A stretch of DNA of 64,000 nt from Lenzites betulinus (taxonomy: Eukaryota > Basidiomycota > Agaricomycetes > Polyporales > Polyporaceae). Location: positions 248,001 through 312,000 of the forward strand of contig JABYQU010000032.1 in the NCBI GenBank assembly GCA_022264855.1. Reading direction: 5' to 3'. Below the pieces are notes generated by a model, which did no database searches, was not told the DNA's origin, and saw nothing but the letters and a program-made list of their open reading frames with translations. Shown piece after piece: positions 11,736 to 23,576 of the stretch; within the stretch, counting starts at the first letter, position 1; the number at the start of each line of letters is the position of its first letter. Both the position numbers and the translations under genes were made by a program.

Positions 11736-12365
11736 CGCCTGCGTCTGCTCGTCGCGCCTTCACGCTTCCCGCCCGGGTCCAAAGCACCGAGCTATTTGGC
11801 CCCGTCCGCATCCCAGTTCCGAGCACCGCACCGTTGTACTTTCTTGCCCCGCCCGCCCGCGCCCTTGCATGTACGGCTGGACGGCTTGGTGAACTCCCGG
11901 ATCCATGAACCCAAGTACGTAGACTTCTGCGGTCCATTCTCGCCCTAATGACGGCTACCCTACTGCGCCCTGTGTCTGTGTCTGTCTGTGGTCTGTCCGT
12001 GCGCTGCTTCGGCTCATGTTACATGTGTATCTTGCGTACGACATGCTTGCAATATGTTGTCACTGCTGTATCATACCGTTTCATATGGGTGCGCGTGCGT
12101 GCCTCTTGTTGCGCACAGGCTGCATTACGTTGCTTCAAGCTTCGCCACAGAACATGGTCCGCTGGTCCGGTTTCGCGTTCATATAGTTATTGCAAGAATT
12201 TGAATGTTTCGCAAGGCGGGGCGAGATTGGCCGACACAACATTGGACGGACTATATGTTCCACATTGCTTGTCATGCATGAGCGTCATATAGAGAATACA
12301 GTCCCCATGTCGAGGCACATAGTAGTATACATTACAAACCGCCGAACACAGTGTGCGCCAGCCCC
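11736..12365. other. Convergent intergenic region
   Basis: 0.63 kb between the 3' ends of the DUF6534 gene (plus) and the Nug1-type GTPase (minus). Only 3' untranslated sequence is expected here and nothing else was recognised. Confidence 0.6.
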
Positions 12366-14334
12366 TCAGTCCAGCTCCTCAGCCATACCCAAGAATGTCT
12401 CACCCAACCCCTCCTCGTCGACCTCCATCCCACTCGCACGCTTCCCCAGAGCCCGATTCGCCGCCCGACGCGCCTTCTTCGCCTCCCGCTTCAGCACGCG
12501 CCGGCCGAGCGGGTTCGCGCCAGCCATCGCCCGCCGCGCGTGCTCCTCCACCGGGGCATCGTACGCAGGCACGTCGTGCGAGCGCCGCAGCCGTTTCGGC
12601 GCGGGCGGGCGCGCATTCGGGTTAACAGTGGCCCGAGTTGCGGTGCTCACCACAGAGGGCGTCGGGGACGCGGAGCGCGACCGTTTGCGCGGGATGTGCG
12701 ACGCGAGGTCGTCCGACTCCATCTGCTTCCTGCAAATCGAAAGGGGCAGACGCTGGTTAGCTTCGCGGACAGATGACAACAGGGCAGGGCAGGGAACACG
12801 AACCCATCCTCGTCCATCTCTTCCGGCGCATCTTCGTCTGCGGGCTCGTCCGCCATTTCGGCGTCGGCGCCGAACGCGCCTGCGTCTGCTGCGCCGAAGA
12901 GGCCGTCGAGTGTGAACGGCTGCGCGAATTCAGTGACGATCTGGGCCTGGCCGACGGCCTCCGCGCCCGGCGCGATTTGGTTGCTCCCCCCGGGCACTGT
13001 GGAGGGCACCAGGGAGGGATGCACGGTGGGTGGCGCGGAGAAGTATGGGATTTTCTGGTGGTTCCAGTCTGAGAGGATTTGACGTGCTGCGGCAAGGACG
13101 TCTGGGGTGCCGCCCTAGGAAAAACGTTCGTTTAGGTAAAGCCGTGCTGCTGTAGCGTATATCCAGAACAAACCTTGAGTAGACGACCTGTCGTGAGGGC
13201 GATCATGGCGAGAAACTCGAGCGGGGACGAGAACTCCTCTACGTTGTACAGCTTCTTGATCACTGCGGCGTCCGTTCTGTTCAAGATTTCTTCGACTGAA
13301 CGCGTATGTTAAAAATATGGAAATGTCGAGTGGGTGGTGCAGCGTACCAGTCACGATGGGGTCGGTGATGTCTTCGACCTTGACGACGTTCCGAAGAAGC
13401 ACATTGCTTTTCCGGGCAGTTTTACCGTCCTCAAAGTCATCGTCATCGAAGACAACACCTGGGGAGTCGATAACGCGCAGACCACGTTCGAGCTGCACTG
13501 TCTGCAGCTCTTTCGTATGCCCGGGTTGTGCGGCCACTGCGCAGGCCTATAGTCCGGGGTTTGATTGAGTGGTTCACTATGATATCTGCGAGGACATACC
13601 TTCGACCGCTTCAGAGAATTTATAAGACTACTCTTACCGACATTGGGATACCCAACGATACCAACGGTAATGCTCTGTGCACTCGGCTTGTAAGCCTTCA
13701 AGAGGCGCAACAGGGCAGGGGCGGTTGATGAAGAAAGGTTTGTACGCTGATTTGCGCTTGCTGATTTGAAAGGAAGGGTGGGGGTTGTGTGGCGAAGATA
13801 TCGTAGCCATGCCTGTGCGTTCTCTCTCGGGATGAGATCTGGCCGGTAGTTCAGCATCGCATACACTCGCGCAGACGGAACGGGCGTACCGATCTTATTG
13901 AGGACAAAGACCAACTTCTTTCCTTCACTTTCTCGGCGACGCACCTCCTCCTCCACAAGTCTACTCCTGCACCCTTCAGGATCCCGGGCATCGAGAACCA
14001 GTATCACGATATCGCTCTCGTCGATAACTTTGTGCAGAGCGCGGATATAGTGTCGCCGCAGCTGCTCCTTGGTCTTCAAGGCTCCTCTTGAGGACGACGG
14101 GTCTTCACTGTCGTCTAAATTTGCTGATGACTCTGCAAGCGCAGCAAGAGAAGAAAGAGTGGGTTCCGAGGCCATTTGGGCGTCGGGGTCAAGCCGAGCA
14201 GGCTATGGTAGGTCTCGTGAGCCACTGGACGCCTTGTGATAGCAGCGAACATATACTTACCGGCTTTACATGTTTCCCAGCATTTCGCGCCTTCAAAATC
14301 GGTAGTTTTGGTACGCCAGGATCCTTCTTCAACT
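12366..14334 (-). CDS. NUG1: Nucleolar circularly permuted GTPase, Nug1/GNL3 family
   Basis: Nucleolar GTPase of 60S ribosome biogenesis. The G motifs are circularly permuted as in this family. The N-terminal half has LHKVIDESDIVILVLDARDP and the G4 motif NKID, recreated by splicing a 52-nt intron (LNKI joined to DLIPREN). G1 follows as GYPNVGKSS, then G3 as DSPGVVFDDDD. After that come VEEILNRTDAAVIKKLYNV, SSPLEFLAMIALTTGRLLK, GGTPDVLAAARQILSDWNHQ and an acidic, then basic, C-terminus ending LGMAEELD at 12366. The Met at 14175 is internal: splicing across 14203-14260 adds KKDPGVPKLPILKARNAGKH, a block typical of this family ahead of the GTPase. The basic nucleolar-targeting N-terminus expected before it could not be assembled from 14335-14660, so the start is unresolved. 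Identity is firm. Confidence 0.9.
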
Positions 14335-14439
14335 CTTAGGAGCAAGATCAGGCTACTTTCAGACTTGCCACAAGAATATATAGCAGACATACTGGATCTC
14401 GTTGGAAGCTCAAGCTTTCGATTTTCTACTTCAATATAA

Positions 14440-15499
14440 GTATCAAAAGGCTAATGTTAGGCCTACACGTACTATTTCTTGCCATGTTGGGGGACAACGT
14501 GCAGAAGGGAGGCTCGGAGGCTCAGAAAGAAGAAAAAGTGTACGATATTAGCGCTCGAAGCTACTCTCTCTATACTCCTCCCGAATAGGAAGGTGACTCG
14601 GAGAACGCCGGCGCCGTTTGTAAATTGTAAGTATGTACTACAGACTTCTGCCAACTTGTCATATCAAGCCGAGTCTCGCATACTGGTGAAGCTACTGTCT
14701 CTATACATCGAGGCGTGCTCATTTGATTATCTCCAACTCGTCACAAAGAAGAGGGATCTTCCACGCTCACTAGTGCCTCTCTCCCCTCCCCGGCAAGGGA
14801 CCCTCCGCTCGGCGAACGCCCCCACTCGAAGACTCGGCGGCGGCTTCTAAAAATGAGCTTCACTTGCAACACTGCACGACTACGCTGCCGCCGCCTGAGC
14901 GGGAGCCATACAACAGCTGTGCTCGGGAAGATGGTTTGTGGAACACTCTTGACCCGTCATACTCGTACTAGTCGTGTGCCGGTGCCACGCTGCCATGCAG
15001 ATGTCAGTACTCGTTCATCCGACTTCTCGCTTAGGACCAGCGCTGACCTGCCTTGTTCCTCATTGTAGCCATTCCGCGGATGGGTTCATCACAGATGTTG
15101 ACAAGGGGTGCGCCACAGGGTGCTTCGCGGGCGCGGGTGGTGTGCGCGTTCAGAACAGCAGCGCTCACGCCGTAACGGATTCAATGTCCTGTCCCGCTCG
15201 TTGTGTTTGGACCTTGGTCTTTTTGGTCGTCAGGAGTCGGAAGCACTCGAAATAAGCGACGACGTGCGAGGCCTACGGAAGCCGTGTGCTATCACGTTGC
15301 CCGAGCAATGCATCTACAGCCATTGCCGTCACGCGCGATGGCCCGCGGTCCTGCATCACTTCTCCTCATACAATTGGGAATACTCATTGCTGGGATATGG
15401 CAGGGTCGCGAACAGCACGCTAATTATAGCAAACGCGCCGCTATGCACTGACAACGCGCCAAGAAAAGTCTATCACAGCGCCCACATATTTGTACCTCG
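14440..15499. other. Intergenic region between divergent genes
   Basis: About 1 kb between the GTPase 5' side and the second DUF6534 gene. It may hold the missing first exon of the GTPase (near 14335-14660). No other gene was recognised. Confidence 0.5.
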
Positions 15500-17716
15500 A
15501 TGTCGATGGCATTCAAGCCAGTGTCCCTTTCTCGCTTCTTCACCATGGACTCTCCTCCTCCCGTTGTCCCCTCGCTAGATAGTACTATTGGCGCCTTCCT
15601 GATCGGCACTTTCTTGGGACTCATGTAGGTGTTCTGACTTTTTGCTTGAGACTTAGAATTGATGTACACCTTGAACGCAGACTGTATGGTATAACAGTAC
15701 ATCAGGTACACCGATATTTCCGAGTGTACGCGCAAGACCGCAAGTTGCTGAAGGGACTCGTAAGTCTACTCCGAGTTGAATGTGCAGACCCGTTTGTGTG
15801 CTAACATCTTCCGCGGTTCAGGTCATTTGTATCTTGTGAGTACGCCGATAGGTGCCTTGCTCCGCGTCCTCGAGCAAAGCTCTACAGTACCATCGAGACG
15901 TTCCATATGATCACATGCATGCACGCTTGGTGAGCGGACTCGACTTTACCGCGTGGTGGTCCTAACTTGTTTATCGTATGGGATTTGCAGCTACACCTAC
16001 CTCGTGACGAATTATTTCAATCCTGCATCTCTTTTGAAAGGGACCTGGTGAGTACGGTGGATGCTCAACGCTGTACGCGAAGACCAACTCTTTCTACAGG
16101 TCGATACAGGTGAGCAGCAGATGACCCCTGTCCTCTCGAGTACAGTACTCAGTATCCCGCATCACGCAGCTGCAAGCCATCACATGCGTTCGTTTGCTCC
16201 TTTCGATGTCTTACCGACCCTTGCATTGACCCTGTCTCCCTCCCTATATTTGATAGGCTGTCGAAATCCTGGTCGCGCAAAGGTATATGTGCAAGCGTGT
16301 TTCATCCGATTGTGTGCTCATTGGACATGCATTATGTAGCTTCTACTCGCGCCGGGCATTCCTGCGTAAGTCACTAGTTGCAACTGTACAGCCTCGCTGA
16401 TTGAAGATGTTTAGTGAGGCGTAAGAACGCACCGGTGGTCGCGCTAGCTGTGAGCTCACATAAAATAGTATGTCTTGGGCGATCAATGGATACTTAACGT
16501 TCACACAGGTATTTTGCTCCTTTATTGCCTTCGGTGAGTTTGTCATACCCTAGGTTGGGTGCACATGGTTAATAACACACTTGATGGCCATCTAGGGTTT
16601 GCCGCAGGTACGTTACCACTCTAGCTTTGCTTTCTGGTTTAGTACGCACGCCGCTGATGGAATTCTCGAACATGCTCTCGCGGCAGCCGCGACTGTCGAG
16701 AGCATTGTCGTTAAGACCTTCGTGGACTTCGAAAAGTATACGGTAAGCCGGATAGTGATCACACCAATGAGACCGCGCTTAACACCTAGCTCACAGTGGC
16801 TAGTCTCCGTCGCGTTCGGGGCCGCTGTAGCGTCGGACATTCTCACCACCGGCATGCTCATCATCGTCTTGAAGAAGAGCCGCACCGGCATCAAACAGTG
16901 AGCTCCCTCATCTGTGCGTTACCATCCCGGCCGATGGGGTCCTAACGACCACCACAGGACGGACCATTTGATTGACCGGCTGATACTGTATGCGGTCAAC
17001 ACGGGTGCGCAAAATTTGCCAACTGTCATGTTCGTGCTCAGATTCACCGTTGTACCTTAGGTCTCCTCACGGGGTAAGCACCACCATGACAACTACAAGC
17101 CGCACTCAGTCTGAAGTTCCCCGGTGGACTTCCTCTTTTGATTGACTCGACAGCACCCTCAACTCACTCGCCCTCGTATTGGTGTGTGCGGCTCAATGGA
17201 TACCAACACGCTGCATTACTCATGTGCTCTCGACATAGATCCGCGTCCTCCCAAACCTCGTCTCCTTCGGTATCGCCGTCGTGGTGACCCAGGGTATGTC
17301 CCATCAATCCATTTGGAGCTTAGAGACACCCTGACGTCCACCGCTTGCATTAGTGTATGCCAACTCTGTTCTAGCCGTGTACGTATGCTTTACGATCTCG
17401 CTCGCTATACCGTGCTCACCGCTGCAATATCCTGTGCAGGCTGAACACCCGCCAGTCGTCTACAGAGACCGGCGAGCCGGACTCGAACAGTATAGGCATC
17501 AACTTCGTCGTCACGCAAGGCGACACGGCGCTCACCGACCGCGTGCAGTGGAGAACCGTACAGGTGAATGTCATTCTCTCCAGCTGTTCCCAGCCTCTCA
17601 AATTGATTGGGTGTTAATCGCGGGAACATTGTGATCCACAGCGCAGTGACCTGAAAACGTCGGGCGCGGTCATTGAGATGAATCCGACGGACGTTGGATC
17701 CGGAGTGGCAATTTGA
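15500..17716 (+). CDS. DUF6534 domain multi-pass membrane protein, copy 2
   Basis: Second DUF6534 member, on the same strand as the one at 9276. The first ATG is at 15500; a second in-frame ATG at 15545 (MDSPPPVVPSLDSTIGAF) matches the family start better. The exon 1-2 splice gives GLI then LYGITVHQVHRYFRVYAQD. Later exons supply TIETFHMITCMHAC, YTYLVTNYFNPASL, a helix WLVSVAFGAAVASDILTTGM, then LKKSRTGIKQ, TDHLIDRLILYAVNTG, IRVLPNLVSFGIAVVVTQ and the signature VYANSVLAVLNTRQSS. The tail ends after NPTDVGSGVAI. The order of helices matches the family. Function is unknown. Introns are very frequent (more than ten), some separating exons of under 30 nt. Confidence 0.82.
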
Positions 17717-18345
17717 CGTTCGTTCCAGGGAACAGCGCGGGTCACTCGCGGTCATCTTTCGTCTCACCCCGAAACCTCCCAACAACCCGACACACCGTGG
17801 TGGGCTGTGCGCTCCCTGCTCAGGCTGGGGCGTCGATCCGCGTAGCTGCAACAGCATGACGCTGTCCGCGCGTCCCAAGCGTAGCCACGCTACCGCAGAC
17901 ATGCCTTTTACCATCCGCTCGGGCTCCCTACCGTGTCCCTCTCGTTATGTACATTGTGGCGAAGCGTCGGCAGGAGTAAATAAATTGTGGGAGAAGATTA
18001 TAGTGGACTAGCTATAGTGAGATCACTGATCTAGGCTTATAATTTTGAAGTCAATTTCTATGCACATTAATCCCGCGAAGTACTACTAGTGCAAAATGGC
18101 TTGCCCGCGGTTCGACAACGTCCACCATCATCCCGCACTCAATCTCTGCGTGACCTGCTATGTTATTTGGAATGCTGAGCGATCCTACGCATTAACGCGG
18201 GAACGACGTTGCAAACAGCGCGAACGTGGTTGGCGCCGCGTGGCGCGCTGCCCAACGCGAGATCGTTCACTCGCTCCTCGACGATGCGCCTCCACCAGCT
18301 CTTAAAGCCCACTGCGACGCCGGTAAACGCAGCATATTCACCCTG
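17717..18345. other. Intergenic region
   Basis: 0.63 kb between the DUF6534 gene and the nucleotidase, on the same strand. No supported gene. Confidence 0.55.
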
Positions 18346-19584
18346 ATGACCACCTCCACCTACGCCCTTGAAAAGCAGATCGCCATCGCGGCGGTGCGCC
18401 GCGCGTGCGGGCTCACCGCGTCCGTCTTCAACACCCTCGTCAAACAGGAGACGCTGACGAAGGAGGACGCGAGCCCAGTCACAGGTACGTGCCATGCATC
18501 TCGCTTGAGGTGCGCGGGGCTTATTCTGCGAGTGCAGTGGGCGACTACTCGGCGCAGGCAGTCGTGAACACGATTCTTGGCCGCACGTTCCCCCAGGATG
18601 CGATCGTCGGCGAGGAAGACGCGGCAGACCTGCGACCCGAGTCCGGCAAGGCTCTGCGAGAGCGCATCATCCAGCTCGCACACGACACGCTCACCGCGCC
18701 GCTCGCGGAGGGCGAGAAGGAGGAGTGGGGGCTCGGGCCCAGCCAGGGGCAGAGCACCGAGCAGCTGTTGGATGCGATCGACCGCGGCAACTACAACGGC
18801 GGCAAGACAGGACGTGCGTACTCTCTCCCATTTTCTCATCATTCCCTCGCTATATGCTGCTTTGGATAGGATTCTGGACACTCGACCCCATCGACGGCAC
18901 GAAAGGCTTCCTGCGCGGCGAGCAATATGCGGTCTGCCTCGCGCTCATCTCGGACGCGCGCGTCGAACTGGGTGTGATCGGCTGCCCCAACCTGCCCGTC
19001 TCCGCCGCAGACCCTACCGGCCCCCGCGGCTGCATATTCGTCGCCGTGCGCGGGCAGGGCGCGTTCCAAATCCCGCTCGCGAACCCGTTTTCCGGGCCCG
19101 CGACGCAGCTCACCATCCCGCCGTCGACGCCTGAGACGCTCAACTTCCTCGAAAGCGTGGAGAAGGCTCACGCAAAACTCAGTTTCAACGAGCGCGTCGG
19201 GCAGATTCTGGGCATCACGCGCGCGCCGACGCGCATGGACAGCCAGGCGAAGTACTGTGCGCTCGTGCGCGGGGACGGCGGGGCGTACCTGCGCATGCCC
19301 ACCGGGGCCGGGTACAAGGAGAAGATCTGGGTGCGTGCACTTCCGACCGCCACCTCACTGTGATAGCGCACTGATGCACGGTACGACAGGACCATGCGCC
19401 GGGTGTAGTACTCGTCGAGGAGGCTGGTGGTATCATCACCGATGGCCGCGGCCAGTCCCTCGACTTCGGCTTGGGGCGGACGCTGGGTGAAAACTACGGC
19501 GTAGTGGCTGCCGGGAAGGATGTGCATAGCAAGGTTATAGCTGCGGTGCAGCAGGCCAAGGCAGAGGAAGCATCGTCGCTCTGA
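18346..19584 (+). CDS. MET22: 3'(2'),5'-bisphosphate nucleotidase (Hal2/Met22 type)
   Basis: Removes the 3' phosphate from PAP and PAPS, detoxifying the by-product of sulfate assimilation; in yeast the family is a sodium- and lithium-sensitive salt-tolerance target. Lithium-sensitive phosphatase fold with Mg ligands. Exon 1 starts MTTSTYALEKQIAIAAVRRA. Exon 2 has VGDYSAQAVVNTILGR and the metal-binding VGEEDAADLR. Exon 3 has WTLDPIDGTKGFLRGEQYAV, containing the DPIDGT signature, and the long central domain with GVIGCPNLPVSA. A final splice after EKIW joins DHAPGVVLVEEAGGIITD, which supplies the last acidic ligand. It ends AKAEEASSL at 19584. It looks complete and functional. Its central part is duplicated as a decayed fragment at about 24727-24890. 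Confidence 0.93.
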
Positions 19585-19769
19585 TCAGTGTAGCCACCAA
19601 GATAATTGTAACCATATGTGTTGATAGAAATGGGCCTCTTCGCAGAACAGCAGACGCATGCGGTGGCCGCATATATAGGTTCAGTTAACTATGTAGAGCA
19701 GCAAAAGCTCACAGCGAAGCGAGGGTTTTTGTAAATAACACCAAACGACAGAGAGTAGAGTGGAGGTGG

Positions 19770-21113
19770 TCAGCGGGGCATAGGTATGGGCGACTTCCGA
19801 GTCAATCGGTAGTATATCCTCCGGAAGGCGTGAGCTATATTCCTGAAGTATGCAACCTCCTCAGCTTCCTTGATTGGTGCCAAACGGGAACGTAGCTGCT
19901 TCCGGGTCAGCGTCGGAAGTATCTGGGAGTTGAAGCGCTCGACGACTTGGTCGATCGTTGGACGCTCTTTCGGATCCTCCCGGACCATGTCTTGGACGAG
20001 AGGCGAGAGGAACTCGGCCCCTCTGAACTCCTAGTCGTGGGTGTACGGTATTGTCAGCACCGAGAGAACACCGCCTCGCCGGACATCTCGTACCTGAAGG
20101 ACATACACGCGTAGCATGTTTCCCAAGTAATAGATATCGGTAGGGAACGGGTCGAGGAGTTCACCGTTCCAATTCACGATCTCCGGGGCGGTCTTATCCC
20201 CACCACGTATTGGGTGTGCTCGAGGGGGCCGTCGTCGGGATTAAACTTGACGGAGAGTCCAAAGTCGATGAAGTAGTACCGCACGGGATTCGCCGTACGT
20301 GTGGAGTGTTTGGCCGACCCCTTCCAGTCGCGCGCACGGTCTGTATCCCGGGGATGGAACATGCGGGGGTACATGGGCCGAGGATCGTACAAGATGTTTG
20401 GCAGCTGTGCATCTCTACAAAGGGTGTTGGCCGAGTCCGACGTACACATGTAGTTACTCACCTGTGAGCGACGTTCACCTTGTGCATGAATTGCATCCCC
20501 TGATAGAAACTGTCAATGAACGAAGGCTCGAAAATGGCGCCATTGCGTGCTGACCTCGAAAACCTGCACTACGAATGCCACCAACTCGCCAACAGTTTGC
20601 CATGCCGGGTCATTGCACTCTCGAAACAGCGGCATGACTATGATGGTGAACTCTTCGTCGTCGGGCACCTGAAACACATCCGTGATGGGTACAGAGTGAT
20701 TGCGAGGGTCGGACTTGAGCTCGTCCGACGATAGATACTGCGCGATATTGACTTCGTCTGGATGTATTGCGCTTGAGATCTGCTTTAGCACGACTTGCTG
20801 CTGATCGGACACGCGGACCGCATCCAACGTTGCTGCACGCTTAGGACTTAATGTTAGTTGAGGATAGAGTCGCTGCACTCTATGTGAGACTTACTGAAGC
20901 CATGTACCAATCTTCGAAGTCCATGTGAAGTGTATCTTCGGTTTCCTCCCAAGACGGCTTCCAGCCAGGCTTGTATCGTGGGCGAAGCCTATACCCGCGA
21001 GTCAGAAGCCAGTCGTAGTGATCGCGCCACCAACATTCTGGACTCGATAGCTCGTAAAGGGCTGTTGAAGATCTTGTTAGTGGATCATCAGTGGGTAGCG
21101 GTTGCTCAGACAT
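19770..21113 (-). pseudogene. Protein kinase-like gene A (A-type), frameshifted
   Basis: Member of an agaricomycete-expanded protein kinase-like family. The start at 21113 gives MSEQPLPTDD, then SPECWWRDHYDWLL and LRPRYKPGWKPSW. Exon 2 begins RAATLDAVRVSDQQQVVLKQ, with the presumed ATP-binding lysine in VVLK. Further exons give GMQFMHKVNVAH, the catalytic HRDAQLPN loop, FIDFGLSVKF (DFG), GGDKTAPE (APE), DPFPTDIYYLGN and a last exon ending RLTRKSPIPMPR. A run of five C's (plus-strand G run 20224-20228) replaces the six found in copy D, shifting the frame by -1 just after DFG. The correct frame resumes only if one base is restored. Either the copy is a recent pseudogene or this is a sequencing error. 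A TAG seen before EFRGAEF is the intron acceptor, not a stop. The closest relative is copy C. Confidence 0.8.
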
Positions 21114-21570
21114 GTAGATGTGCGGTGAAGAGGCTCGAACGTATCACGGTTAGTAATAGGAGTATCGGAAATGCCGACGCGGTGGGACGTCTCCAGCGCT
21201 AATAAAGTGGCGCATCGGAGGGACGCAGTATTTGACGCATTCTAACGTAGTTTTCAAGCCGCGTTGCGTCTGCTGTGCAGCACCCTGCGTCGCATTTTTA
21301 TCCTTGCCCAATTCTTCTCACTCCTATATCTTGCAGTCGCGAACTCCTTTCGGGGGCGAAATCGCCCGCAACGTCAACGAGGGGCGAACAGAACTTGAAT
21401 GACCACCTCCAAGTCGGAAGGGTTCAGATTGCGCCCGGTAGTAATCGAATATATGAACAACGACGCCGACTAGGTACGAACGCGAACAACCCAGAACAAA
21501 AGGCTATAGCAAAGCGAGGGTATCCGAACACAGCAGACGGAACGAGCTACGGAGAGAGCGGTAGTAGTGA

Positions 21571-22924
21571 TCAGCGGGGCATAGGTATGGGGGACTTCCG
21601 AGTCAATCGGTAGCGTATTCTCCGGAAGGCATGAGCGATAACATTAAATAGGATGTCGCCTCTGAACTCCTTGACTGGGACTAGACGGGAACGTAGTAGC
21701 TTCCGGCTGAGGGTAGGAAGTATATCAGAATTGAAGCGCTGGACCACCTCGTCGATCGTTGGGCGCTCTTTTGGATCCTCCCGGACCATGTCGTTAACGA
21801 GGGGAGACAGGAACTCGGCCCCCGTGAACTCCTGGTAGCGGGTGCAGGGTGTTGTCAGCATGGAGCACCCCCTCCGGACGTCACGTAACATCTCGTACCT
21901 GAAGGACGTATGTGCGCAACATGTTTCCCAAGTAATATATATCAGTAGGGAACGGGTCGAGGAGTTCACCATTCCAGTTCACGATCTCCGGGGCAGTCTT
22001 ATCCCCACCTCGTATCGGATGTGCTCGAGGGGGACCCTCGTCAGGATTAAACTTGACGGAGATTCCGAAGTCGATGAAGTAGTACCGCACAGGATGAGCC
22101 GTACGCGTGGAGTGCTTGGCCGACCCTTTCCAGTCGCGCGTGCGATATGTAACTAGGGGATGGAACATGCGGGGGTACATGGGCCGAGGATCGTACATGA
22201 TGTTCACCACCTGTGCGTCTCTACACCCGATGTTAGCAGAGTTCTTAGCATGGATGTAGATTCACACCTATGTGCGACATTCGACTTGTGCATGTATTGC
22301 ATTCCCTGATAAAGACAGTGAATAGGTAAGCCCCCTCGCAAGCGGCACCACTGCGTACTGACCTCCAGAACCTGCAAGACAAATGCTACTACCTCGCCAA
22401 CGGTTTCCCATGCGGGGTCGTTGCACCGTCGAAATAGCGGCATAACCATAACGGTGAACTCCTCGTCATCGGGCACCTCAAACACCTCTACAAGGGGCAC
22501 AGAGTGGTTACGAGGGTCCGAGATGAGCTCGGCTGACGATAAATACTGCGCGATATTAACTTCGTCTGGATGTCGTGTTTTTGAGACCCTCTTCAGTATG
22601 AACTGCTGCTGATCGGATACGCGGACCGCATCCATCGCCGCCGCAAACTGTAGACATAATTACCATTGAGGAGAGGTTCGTCGTAGTGTATGTACGACTT
22701 ACAATGTTACTGTACCAGTCCTCACGACCCAGGAGGTACCCATTTTCGTCTGGCCCCCAAGACGGCTTCCAGTCTGGTTTGTATCGTGGGCGAAGCTTGT
22801 ACCCCCGGCTTTGCAAAAGCCAGTCATAGTGATCGCGCCACCAGCATTCTCCCTCCGACAATTCTTCAACGTTTGACGATGGAATTAATAGTCGGTCAAT
22901 GGCAGATAGTGGTTGCTCGGACAT
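21571..22924 (-). CDS. Protein kinase-like protein B (B-type)
   Basis: Second kinase-like gene of unit 1, tail-to-head behind copy A on the same strand. The N-terminus contains ELSEGECWWRDHYDWLL and LRPRYKPDWKPSW. Exon 2, FAAAMDAVRVSDQQQFILKR, is followed by a HPDEVNIAQYLSS helix and VMPLFRRCNDPAWETVGEVV. Splicing gives GMQYMHKSNVAH, then RDAQVVN, which completes HRD and the Mg-binding Asn. FIDFGISVKF, GGDKTAPE and DPFPTDIYYLGN follow, and the C-terminal lobe ends RLTRKSPIPMPR. All catalytic signatures (Lys, HRD, DFG, APE) are visible and the frame is open throughout, so the protein may be an active kinase of about 380 residues; substrate unknown. A glycine-rich loop is not obvious. It is divergent from gene X1. 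Confidence 0.84.
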
Positions 22925-23576
22925 CCAGAGAGGTGAAGGATGGTTGTAATGCAGTCGTAGGCAAACTTCGAAAGAGGCGTGCGGTGGAGTGGTGAGCGTG
23001 GCCTGCGGGGGTAAGCTGGGTTAAGCGGATAGACGAGGTTTGCGCGCTAACGAAGACAATGCAGGCGCGAGCCGCGGGCTGTGCTGCTAGCGTGTGTTAC
23101 GTTTTAGTAGGACTACGTGGTACAACCGTGAGAGAGGGAGGGAAAGAGAGAATAACTGTGAGCATCAATCGAACAGACTTTGATTCCTAAACACAATAGC
23201 GTCGCTATCTTATGACGTGATGCAAAGGGCACAAGGTATTAATCATGCTTGTCAACGCCGCTGGCATGCGCGTCGCTGGCCATTGAGTATGGCAATCTCA
23301 ACGAACGCTTCCCCTTCCCGTCTCCTTTGTTCTCTGCGTCGCTCGGCTCGTCCCAGAGACTTCGTTGCTGGTACAACATGAACGACTCCAAAGGCATTAG
23401 AAGACCTTCCAGCGAGACTCGCGCTGATGATAAGTACGGACGAACAGCTGACGGGCACACCATCCAACAGATCCTACTCCGAGTCTCTCCTGCTTGCATC
23501 CTGGTTTTCTCGGTACTCTTCTCTCTCCCTTATAGATCGACTTCGACTGTCAAGTTATATCCCGACCCTTCCAGCC
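22925..23576. promoter_or_regulatory. Divergent promoter region, kinase B / gene X1
   Basis: 0.65 kb separating oppositely transcribed genes. It contains a short block (about 23205-23236) conserved with the matching region of unit 2, including TGACGTGA at 23213-23220. A purine-rich stretch lies near 23130-23150. Confidence 0.5.
23213..23220 (+). promoter_or_regulatory. CRE-like TGACGTGA motif, unit 1
   Basis: TGACGTGA resembles bZIP (CRE/ATF) sites. The surrounding atcttatgacgtgat and gggcacaagg are kept at 28485-28516 in unit 2, although much of the rest of the intergenic region has diverged. A binding role is inference. Confidence 0.35.

Noticed and set aside
12190..12915. 241-codon plus-strand frame
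   Set aside because: It is the antisense shadow of the C-terminal exons of the Nug1-type GTPase.
20028..20036. Apparent stop codon (TAG) in the last part of kinase A
   Set aside because: It is the AG acceptor of the intron before EFRGAEF; copies B and C have CAG and copy D TAG at the same place.
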